From NCBI GenBank assembly GCA_016650135.1, contig JAENWH010000103.1, positions 1 to 6,834 on the forward strand: DNA of 6,834 bases, read 5' to 3'. The notes under the pieces are model-generated. The model made no database searches. It had not been told where the DNA came from and saw only the letters and a program-made list of their open reading frames with translations. This document shows, piece after piece, positions 1 to 4,900 of this stretch. Within the stretch, counting starts at the first letter, position 1. Each line of letters begins with the position of its first letter. Origin of the DNA: Peptostreptococcaceae bacterium (GTDB lineage Bacteria; Bacillota_A; Clostridia; Peptostreptococcales; Anaerovoracaceae). The position numbers and the translations under genes are program-made.

Positions 1-290
1 CAATGTGGTGCAGACAAATTTTTCAGTGCATTTAGGGTTTTATCCGTTTTCCATTCCTGTATCACATCAATACTAATAATGCCAATGACAAAAACCAGCA
101 TAATAGCCCCATCTCTCGGTTCTCCTAGAATAAAATAAATAACTGCTGCTATAATCAGTAACAGAAACATAGGCTCACAGATGATATGTAATAGCTTATG
201 GATAAAACTTTCTTTCTTTTCTAGAGTAAGCTGATTTTTGCCATACTCTTCCTGCCTTCTCTTTGCTTCAATTGTTGTTAAACCATTCAT
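1..290 (-). CDS. P-type cation-transporting ATPase, N-terminal fragment (3' end outside window)
   Basis: The first 96 codons are visible; the gene leaves the window at base 1. Residues 1-30 look like a cation-ATPase N-terminal domain, with the GLT..EA..R...YG.N.L pattern. Two hydrophobic helices follow (about 41-55 and 61-80). After them comes an EWKTDKTLNALKNLSAP segment, which in P2-type ATPases leads into the actuator domain. The start ATG (288-290) is preceded by AAGGAG at good spacing. By family, the protein is an integral membrane pump that uses ATP to move cations through an aspartyl-phosphate intermediate; the phosphorylation motif (DKTGT) and ion-binding helices lie outside the window. 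The N-terminus alone resembles Ca2+-type P2A pumps. The NiCo riboswitch in its leader argues instead for efflux of Co2+, Ni2+ or Fe2+. Family assignment is secure; the substrate is inferred from the riboswitch. Confidence 0.88.
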   Translation of the reverse strand, partial: MNGLTTIEAKRRQEEYGKNQLTLEKKESFIHKLLHIICEPMFLLLIIAAVIYFILGEPRDGAIMLVFVIGIISIDVIQEWKTDKTLNALKNLSAPH

Positions 291-324
291 AAATCTTCTC
301 CTTCGAAAGTATAATTTCAATTGC

Positions 325-373
325 AAAAACAAAAAACACACCTGTGAGACATACTTCTGTCCCACAGATGTGT
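325..373 (-). terminator. Riboswitch expression-platform terminator
   Basis: On the minus strand ACACAUCUGUGGGACA (373-358) pairs over 16 positions, with two G-U wobbles, to UGUCUCACAGGUGUGU (351-336) around a 6-nt loop. UUUUUU-G-UUUUU follows. The 5' arm reuses the last aptamer hairpin and the 3' arm takes bases of the P1 3' strand, so aptamer and terminator cannot form together. This implies an ON switch: metal binding stabilises the aptamer and lets transcription reach the ATPase gene. Confidence 0.88.
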
Positions 374-448
374 AAAGCTCATCTGCTGCCACTTCGGTGG
401 CCCAGCCCCACAGGCACAATCGCCCATCGCCTGCTCAGATTGTACTGT
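349..448 (-). promoter_or_regulatory. NiCo (czcD-type) riboswitch aptamer
   Basis: On the minus strand the leader shows the conserved elements of the NiCo/czcD riboswitch in order: CUGAGCAGGC (438 leftwards), a variable hairpin (GGGCGAUUGUGCCU), a GGGCUGGGCCAC..GUGGC hairpin closed by GAA, the conserved AGCAGAUGA, and ACAUCUGUGGGACAG. Helix P1 can be drawn between ACA-UAC-UCUG (448-437) and CAGA-GUA-UGU (359-349), with small bulges. Members of this class bind Co2+ and Ni2+ cooperatively, and Fe2+ has also been reported as a ligand; they switch on metal exporters. Position directly upstream of a P-type ATPase and overlap with an intrinsic terminator fit this role. Identified by eye from the consensus; a covariance-model scan would confirm it. 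Confidence 0.9.
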
Positions 449-477
449 ATTTTATTGCAGTGCAAATCATTAAATAC

Positions 478-506
478 ATAATAATATATTGTTTTTCTTT
501 TGTCAA
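478..506 (-). promoter_or_regulatory. Promoter of the riboswitch/ATPase transcript
   Basis: On the minus strand a perfect -35 TTGACA (506-501) and a -10 TATTAT (483-478) are separated by 17 bp. Transcription would begin near 470, about 20 nt before the aptamer. The position relative to the riboswitch and the near-consensus match make this a strong sigma-A type promoter. Confidence 0.8.
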
Positions 507-518
507 ATGTATTATAAT
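489..518 (+). promoter_or_regulatory. Possible promoter for the threonine aldolase gene
   Basis: A perfect -10 TATAAT (513-518) lies 18 bp after TTGTTT (489-494). It would give a leader of about 115 nt before the ATG at 642. It overlaps the divergent ATPase promoter. A second TATAAT at 618-623, with GTGATA 17 bp upstream, is an alternative, but its start site would fall almost on the ribosome-binding site. Confidence 0.4.
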
Positions 519-641
519 GAAATAGTGGTTAGAATTAATTTTTTATTGACTCACTAAACAGATATTTCCGATTCGTTTCAAAAAAGCCTATTAGGTGATA
601 TTCTGTTATTTATCAATTATAATTTTAGAAAGGAATACAAA

Positions 642-1670
642 ATGATTTATTTTAGAAATGACTATTCAGAAGGAGCACATCCAAAAGTGATGGAAGCTCT
701 GACAGTTACAAATATGGAACAGACACTGGGATATGGAGAGGATGATTATTGTCTGCAGGCTGCACAAATGATCAAGGATAAAATCGGCGCACCCCAGGCA
801 GATGTTCATTTTTTAGTTGGCGGTACGCAAACTAATTTTACTGCTTTATCTGCTTTTATGAGACCCCATGAAGCCGTCGTTTCTTCAGCCCGAGGGCACA
901 TATGCGTACATGAAACAGGTGCCGTTGAAGCGACTGGGCATAAAATCATCGCCATGCCAACCTCCGATGCCAAATTAAAAGCCTCACAGATTGATGAAGC
1001 GGTTTTATTCCATTGTGACGAACACATGGTTAAACCAAAGGTTGTGTACATTACAAACTCCACTGAATTGGGAACCGTCTATTCAAAAGCCGAATTAGAA
1101 GAAATCAGCGCAAAATGTAAAGAACATAACCTGTATTTATATCTGGATGGTGCAAGGTTGGCTTCTGCATTGACCTCGCCTGGTTGTGACATAACAATGA
1201 ATGATTTAGCCAGACTAACCGATGCTTTCTATATTGGAGGTACAAAGAACGGGCTCCTTTTTGGAGAAGCAATTGTTATCATAAATGATAATTTAAAAGA
1301 AGATTTCAGGTATCTTATCAAACAAAAGGGCGGACTGCTTGCAAAAGGACGTTTATTGGGAGTCCAGTTTAAGGCTTTATTTGAGACTGATTTATATAAT
1401 GAAATGGGTCAGCATGCAAATGATATGGCAGAGATTTTAAGAAACGGCATTTCAGCACTTGGATATTCATTCTTTTCAAATTCAACAACAAATCAAATCT
1501 TCCCCATATTCCCAAATGAGCTGGTTTTTGAACTGGAAAAGATATGCTCCTTTGAACACGAGGGACCTGTTGATGCAAACTTTGAAGCCATACGATTTGT
1601 AACATCCTGGGCCACAAAAAAAGAGGATGTCCTAAAACTGCTGGAAGAATTGAAAAAACTAACGAAGTAA
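642..1670 (+). CDS. ltaE: Threonine aldolase-family PLP-dependent lyase
   Basis: The 342-residue protein matches the usual length of low-specificity L-threonine aldolases. These cytosolic fold-type I PLP enzymes cleave L-threonine or allo-threonine to glycine and acetaldehyde. Visible landmarks are the N-terminal RNDYSEGAHP (5-14), the phosphate-binding GGTQTN (60-65), the H86/H90-E91 region that stacks on the cofactor, YLDGAR (167-172) with Asp169 and Arg172 for the pyridine ring and phosphate, and GGTKNG (199-204), where Lys202 should form the Schiff base. Arg318 in IRFVTSW may bind the substrate carboxylate. The ATG is supported by AAAGGA (629-634), 7 nt upstream. The gene stands alone, divergent from the ATPase and convergent with hutD. 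Family membership is clear; exact substrate preference (L- versus allo-, or another beta-hydroxy amino acid) cannot be read from sequence. Confidence 0.92.
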   Translation: MIYFRNDYSEGAHPKVMEALTVTNMEQTLGYGEDDYCLQAAQMIKDKIGAPQADVHFLVGGTQTNFTALSAFMRPHEAVVSSARGHICVHETGAVEATGHKIIAMPTSDAKLKASQIDEAVLFHCDEHMVKPKVVYITNSTELGTVYSKAELEEISAKCKEHNLYLYLDGARLASALTSPGCDITMNDLARLTDAFYIGGTKNGLLFGEAIVIINDNLKEDFRYLIKQKGGLLAKGRLLGVQFKALFETDLYNEMGQHANDMAEILRNGISALGYSFFSNSTTNQIFPIFPNELVFELEKICSFEHEGPVDANFEAIRFVTSWATKKEDVLKLLEELKKLTK

Positions 1671-1718
1671 CTTGCAAAATAAATTGCAAAATAACTCACC
1701 AAATAACTCACATGGTAA
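1659..1718 (+). repeat. 12-bp tandem repeat copying the aldolase 3' end and stop codon
   Basis: Five 12-bp units start at 1659, 1671, 1683, 1695 and 1707, each ending in TAA in frame with the aldolase gene. The first unit is the genuine end of the gene (Leu-Thr-Lys-stop). The next four would read Leu-Ala-Lys-stop, Ile-Ala-Lys-stop, Leu-Thr-Lys-stop and Leu-Thr-Trp-stop. Units 2 and 3 differ at one base. The likely origin is slippage duplication of the gene's tail. Confidence 0.85.
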
Positions 1719-1738
1719 AAGGTTATTTAGTCTTTTTT
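1701..1738 (+). terminator. Weak AT-rich terminator of the aldolase gene
   Basis: AAATAACT (1701-1708) can pair with GGTTATTT (1721-1728) around a 12-nt loop, with one G-U pair, followed shortly by TTTTTT (1733-1738). The 5' arm lies inside the 12-bp repeat, whose previous unit carries a second copy of the same arm at 1689-1696. The stem is short and AT-rich, so efficiency is doubtful. Confidence 0.5.
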
Positions 1739-1757
1739 ACAAGATTAATCTTTCGAG

Positions 1758-1803
1758 TTGACTCCTTGGTTCGTGGTTTGACTCAATTTTAGTGGTTTGA
1801 CTC
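1758..1803 (+). repeat. Three phased TTGACTC repeats
   Basis: TTGACTC occurs at 1758-1764, 1778-1784 and 1797-1803, with spacings of 20 and 19 bp, close to two helical turns. The second and third copies share the longer core TGGTTTGACTC. A further TTGACTC lies upstream of the aldolase gene at 546-552. Regular phasing would suit a DNA-binding protein, but nothing else identifies one. Confidence 0.6.
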
Positions 1804-1876
1804 CTAGTTTATACGTTTTCAAGCAGAAATCAGTGTTTTAGGATAATCCATTTATTTCCATTTATCTTTCAGGGCC

Positions 1877-1929
1877 AAAAAAACATAATAAACGTATAAA
1901 AACTCGCTTGTTTTTATACGTTTTATTAT
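1877..1929 (-). terminator. AT-rich hairpin, possible terminator of the galE-hutD transcript
   Basis: A perfect 13-bp stem (1891-1903 with 1910-1922) closes a 6-nt loop and is extended by 6 more pairs across one bulged base (1885-1890 with 1923-1929). On the minus strand seven U residues follow (1883-1877). The shape is that of an intrinsic terminator for leftward transcription, though the stem is nearly all A-T and lies about 280 nt beyond the hutD stop. Confidence 0.5.
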
Positions 1930-2021
1930 TTAAATCGAGCGTTTACTATAATTTCTCTTAAAATACTTCATCATCAGCGATTTATACTGCTTTTATTTAT
2001 ACTAATCCTGACAATTAATTG

Positions 2022-2056
2022 AAAAAACGTATAATTCAAAAAAAATTTTATACGTT
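2022..2056 (-). terminator. Second AT-rich hairpin, possible leftward terminator
   Basis: TTATACGTT (2048-2056) and AACGTATAA (2026-2034) form a 9-bp stem with a 13-nt loop. On the minus strand the stem runs directly into a run of six U residues. It lies about 155 nt downstream of the hutD stop, nearer than the other hairpin, and shares its stem sequence. Confidence 0.4.
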
Positions 2057-2130
2057 AAAATCTAAAATTACCTCTAAATGGATAATTAATGCTTATTACC
2101 CAAAAAAACAATGCCTATATAACCCAAATA

Positions 2131-2164
2131 CCTGACCTGACCTGACCTGGTCTGCCATCGGCAG
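2131..2164. repeat. CCTGA microrepeat next to a small GC hairpin
   Basis: CCTGA is repeated three times, followed by CCTG (2131-2149). Next comes a perfect 5-bp palindrome, CTGCC-ATC-GGCAG (2152-2164). It is one of the few GC-rich patches in this spacer. No T-run follows in the leftward direction, so it is not a standard terminator for hutD. Confidence 0.6.
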
Positions 2165-2210
2165 TCAAAATTTTCGAGATTAGTGTTCTTATATTCTTGT
2201 TATTTATTCT

Positions 2211-3290
2211 TTAATCAGAGTATTTATTTCTTCCAGTAATCTTGTATTTTTTCAGTATCTTCTCTGCCCGTTTATTGCCACTTTTATCCTCTTCATAAAT
2301 TCTTTTCTCGAATTCAGACAAATCTTCAATATTCTTAATATGTGCTCGAATTGGTTTTGGAAGCACCATAAAATACATCAACGGATTCAAGATAAATATA
2401 TCAAATACCAGCCATATAGCTACGGCTGCCAACATGGCGCTTTCGCCCACCGCTTCCTTCGTCCACACGGCAACCAGAATCAACCCAACAAGCCCAATAA
2501 TAAACGGTAATAATAAACTTTCGATTTTACTAATTGATTTTTGAAGTTCTTTATCATGCCACGTATTTTTTCTGCCTTTAAATATATACTGGCTTCCCCT
2601 GAAATTTGTAAAGCAAAGATACGCCGCCATTTTAAGATCGTCAAGACTTGCTTTCTCTCTAGGTATACTCGCGATCTCTTCAGTTTTTTCCTGATCAAAC
2701 TGAATAATCCCATGAATTACCTTACCGCTGCCCATTTTTCCAATATCAATTTCCTCCTGAATCGTCCTAGTTATCACAAGGGTATCCCCATTCCCAAGAA
2801 AATATTCCAGACCATTCACAACAATAATTGAAAATTCTCCTGTACAAAAGAAAAATTGACTTTCAAAGTCAGCCTTGTTTTCCAAATGGTTTTCAACTTC
2901 CAATTTGCTGATTTGATTTGCCAAATCAATAGTTTCAAGGTATGCATCGGATTTTTTTCTATACATGACATTAAAATCTTTTATTTTGCCAAAACTTTTT
3001 GTATGGCAGGCTCCTTCAAAACGATCCTGCTGGTACTGACTTAACCTGGAAACACGTTCCGCTTCATGGGAAAGAACAACTTCTCCCTCCAGCACCATCA
3101 GGATTCTGTCAAAATCCGTTAATTGGGTAAAATCACTTTCTTCTGCCTCAACAGTAGCGGAACTGATACGCCAGATGAAGTCACGTTTTTCATATGCACT
3201 TGACTCGGGGTAGATTGATATTTGAGCTGTTGTTCCACCTGACCAGCTGCTTGTTAAATTGTCTTCTGCTTTAAGAATCTTTAACTCCAT
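2211..3290 (-). CDS. HutD/Ves-family protein with C-terminal two-helix membrane domain
   Basis: Residues 1 to about 195 form a HutD-like domain, a cupin-related double beta-sandwich. Hallmarks are SWSGGTTAQISIYP (15-28), WRISSATVE (40-48), LTDFDRILMVLEG (57-69) and FEGACHTKSFGKIKDFNVMY (91-110). HutD proteins are often linked to histidine utilisation, but their biochemical role is not settled. HutD is usually about 190 residues; this protein has 359. The extra part holds a linker, two strongly hydrophobic stretches (about 259-277 and 285-310) and a charged tail rich in Lys and Glu, suggesting membrane anchoring with both ends probably cytoplasmic. The start at 3288-3290 is chosen because TAGGAGTAGTA precedes it and homology begins there; a longer frame from 3350 would overlap galE by 52 bp. 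It follows galE by 8 bp and its ribosome-binding site overlaps the galE stop, so it is probably translated from the same mRNA. No hut genes are nearby. The C-terminal domain is not one I recognise. Confidence 0.82.
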   Translation of the reverse strand: MELKILKAEDNLTSSWSGGTTAQISIYPESSAYEKRDFIWRISSATVEAEESDFTQLTDFDRILMVLEGEVVLSHEAERVSRLSQYQQDRFEGACHTKSFGKIKDFNVMYRKKSDAYLETIDLANQISKLEVENHLENKADFESQFFFCTGEFSIIVVNGLEYFLGNGDTLVITRTIQEEIDIGKMGSGKVIHGIIQFDQEKTEEIASIPREKASLDDLKMAAYLCFTNFRGSQYIFKGRKNTWHDKELQKSISKIESLLLPFIIGLVGLILVAVWTKEAVGESAMLAAVAIWLVFDIFILNPLMYFMVLPKPIRAHIKNIEDLSEFEKRIYEEDKSGNKRAEKILKKYKITGRNKYSD

Positions 3291-3298
3291 TACTACTC

Positions 3299-4276
3299 CT
3301 ATATTAATACCACTTTGCACATTTCTTCTAAAGTCTTTTTTGCTTTCCATCCAAGTTCAACTTCTGCTTTTCTTGCGTCTGCATAGCATTCTGCAATATC
3401 TCCGGCTCTTCTCGGAGCTATTACATAAGGGATTTTACATTTATTAGTTTTTTCAAAAGCTTTTATTAATTGGAGAACACTATATCCTGTCCCAGTTCCA
3501 AGATTAAAAATATGGATACCGGGATCTTTCATTTTGTCCAGCGCCGCTACATGCCCATCCGCCAAATCTATTACATGAATATAGTCCCTGACTCCAGTTC
3601 CATCAATTGTTGGATAATCATCTCCAAATACATTTACTTCCTTAAGTTTGCCCTCATAAACCTGAATAATATAGGGCATAAGGTTATTTGGAATTCCTTT
3701 TGGATTATCAGACAGCAATCCGGTTGGGTGCCCTCCGATTGGATTGAAATATCTTAAAAGAGTAATGTTCCATTTATAATCTGATGCATATAAATCTTTC
3801 AGAATTTGTTCTATCATTAGTTTTGTGTAACCATAAGGATTTGCCGCTGTCAGATAAGCATCTTCTCTAATTGGCAATGTTTCAGGATTCCCATATACAG
3901 TCGCAGATGAACTGAAAATGAAATTCTTGATTTTTCTTTTCTTCATTGCTTTAATTATATTAATCGTTGTAATAAGGTTATTTTCATAATACATAATTGG
4001 ATCTTCAACGGATTCTCCAACCGCTTTGTAACCTGCGAAATGGATGACTGAATCAATTTTTTCTTTATCAAATATTTTTTCAACCAGGTCCATGTTTTTC
4101 AAGTCATAATTATAAAAGTTGAAGTCTCTTCCACTGATACCTTTAATATACTTTACTGCTGTCTCTTTGCTGTTAACCAGGTTATCTACAACAACTATTT
4201 CATGACCTTCTGCGAGTAATTGCACACAGGTATGTGAACCAATATACCCTGCGCCGCCAGTAACCAATATTGCCAT
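3299..4276 (-). CDS. galE: UDP-glucose 4-epimerase with shortened C-terminus
   Basis: This short-chain dehydrogenase-type epimerase interconverts UDP-glucose and UDP-galactose using bound NAD, in the Leloir pathway and in supply of cell-surface sugars. The 325-residue protein shows the NAD-binding GGAGYIG (7-13), VVDNL (29-33), HFAGYKAVGESV (79-90), FSSSATVYG with Ser124, and catalytic NPYGYTK with Tyr148 and Lys152. RYFNPIGGHPTG (175-186) and GTGVRDYIHV (226-235) are also typical. The start at 4274-4276 is preferred over an upstream TTG at 4294 because AAAGGAG sits 6 nt upstream and family members begin MAILVTGGAG. The protein ends TLEEMCKVVLI. E. coli GalE continues for more than ten residues (W-rich, ending NP/HP.GY), so the usual tail is missing. 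First gene of a pair with hutD, behind its own promoter region after the nuo terminator. Confidence 0.93.
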   Translation of the reverse strand: MAILVTGGAGYIGSHTCVQLLAEGHEIVVVDNLVNSKETAVKYIKGISGRDFNFYNYDLKNMDLVEKIFDKEKIDSVIHFAGYKAVGESVEDPIMYYENNLITTINIIKAMKKRKIKNFIFSSSATVYGNPETLPIREDAYLTAANPYGYTKLMIEQILKDLYASDYKWNITLLRYFNPIGGHPTGLLSDNPKGIPNNLMPYIIQVYEGKLKEVNVFGDDYPTIDGTGVRDYIHVIDLADGHVAALDKMKDPGIHIFNLGTGTGYSVLQLIKAFEKTNKCKIPYVIAPRRAGDIAECYADARKAEVELGWKAKKTLEEMCKVVLI

Positions 4277-4313
4277 ATTTGCTCCTTTTTTCAAAGTAAT
4301 AAGTTACGTTTAT

Positions 4314-4342
4314 ATAATACTATACTTAACCTTTTTTTAAAA
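4314..4342 (-). promoter_or_regulatory. Possible galE promoter
   Basis: On the minus strand a -10-like TATTAT (4319-4314) has a weak -35 TTTTAA (4342-4337) 17 bp upstream. It falls between the nuo terminator and the galE ribosome-binding site, where a promoter is expected. The -35 matches consensus at only three positions. Confidence 0.35.
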
Positions 4343-4361
4343 GGATAAAAACTCGCAACTT

Positions 4362-4397
4362 TTAAAAAATGAGTGCTCAATTCAAGCACTCATTTTG
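4362..4397 (-). terminator. Intrinsic terminator of the nuo-like operon
   Basis: On the minus strand AAAATGAGTGC (4396-4386) pairs perfectly over 11 bp with GCACTCATTTT (4376-4366) around a 9-nt loop, followed by further U residues. It begins 5 bp after the nuoI stop codon, so it ends the operon and separates it from galE. Confidence 0.87.
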
Positions 4398-4401
4398 ATT
4401 T

Positions 4402-4890
4402 TCATCCTAATATTTTAAGTTTCTTTCCGCTGACATATCCCACATTGTTTTCATACTTGTTTGTTGGTTTAAACTTAAATTCATCCAATGTAAATTTAAC
4501 CTCTTCACCATCACGCATCTCCATTGCTGCTGCTGTTGTAAAATGATACTCTCTCGACATTTTTAGAGATGCCATTGGACAGACATCTACACAAAAGGCA
4601 CAAAAACAGCAACGGCCGTAATCAATGACTGGTCTATATTCTTTTTTAATATCTTCCTTACCTTCGGGCAATTCCAAATAAATGGCATTGACAGGGCAAA
4701 TTCTTTCGCAACTGCCACAGCCGATACATTTGGCCAAATCATTTATATGTACCCCTCTAAATCTGGGGGATACGCCTTTTTCCGGGAAAACTTCAAGTAC
4801 TTCATAAGGATAACGCACCGTTACTGGCTTTTTAAATAAATTTTTGATAGCTGTTAACGGAGCACTAATACTTTTATCACCTAATGCCAT
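4402..4890 (-). CDS. nuoI: NuoI-like subunit with two [4Fe-4S] clusters
   Basis: The 162-residue protein is a complex I 23-kDa (NuoI/MbhN/MbxN-type) subunit, which passes electrons between the input clusters and the terminal cluster in the NuoB-like subunit. Residues 10-32 (LTAIKNLFKKPVTVRYPYE region) match the amphipathic N-terminal helix that lies along the membrane in this family. Two complete cluster motifs follow: CIGCGSCERICP (Cys55, 58, 61, 65) and CCFCAFCVDVCP (Cys94, 97, 100, 104), with an extra Cys95. Start codon choice is firm: a perfect GGAGGT lies 5 nt upstream and overlaps the nuoD stop. It is the last gene of the operon, ending just before a strong terminator. The gene symbol is by homology; an energy-converting hydrogenase or Mbx-type complex would use another name. 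Confidence 0.9.
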   Translation of the reverse strand: MALGDKSISAPLTAIKNLFKKPVTVRYPYEVLEVFPEKGVSPRFRGVHINDLAKCIGCGSCERICPVNAIYLELPEGKEDIKKEYRPVIDYGRCCFCAFCVDVCPMASLKMSREYHFTTAAAMEMRDGEEVKFTLDEFKFKPTNKYENNVGYVSGKKLKILG

Positions 4891-4900
4891 AATTTACCTC

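Larger units (their letters stand above)
1808..2056. repeat. Five copies of AACGTATAA / TTATACGTT
   Basis: The 9-mer appears as TTATACGTT at 1809-1817, 1914-1922 and 2048-2056, and as its reverse complement AACGTATAA at 1891-1899 and 2026-2034. Copies two to five form two inverted pairs that make hairpins; the first copy is unpaired. Five matches in 250 bp is far above chance even in AT-rich DNA. They may be duplicated terminator hairpins or operator sites. Confidence 0.75.
1671..2210. other. 540-bp intergenic region between convergent genes
   Basis: I see no credible gene here: no open frame combines a ribosome-binding site with protein-like composition. The region contains the aldolase terminator and tail repeat, three spaced TTGACTC copies, two AT-rich hairpins built from AACGTATAA/TTATACGTT, a short direct repeat TCCATTTAT (1847 and 1857), and a CCTGA microrepeat next to a small GC hairpin. 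No transposase remnant or clear terminal inverted repeats mark it as a mobile element. Confidence 0.7.

Noticed and set aside
1493..1711. Leftward Ser/Phe-rich open frame over the aldolase 3' end
   Set aside because: Its composition mirrors the antisense of the aldolase gene, and its repeated Tyr-Phe start is the reverse of the 12-bp repeat.
1671..2210. Mobile element or CRISPR-like array
   Set aside because: Repeats are too short and irregular, no terminal inverted repeats or target duplications frame the region, and no transposase or cas gene is present.
3291..3350. 20-residue N-terminal extension of the HutD-like protein
   Set aside because: It would overlap galE by 52 bp, has no ribosome-binding site, and family homology begins at the ATG at 3288-3290, which has a good one.
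4277..4294. TTG start adding six residues to GalE
   Set aside because: The AAAGGAG site lies within this stretch and fits the ATG at 4274-4276, where GalE proteins normally begin.
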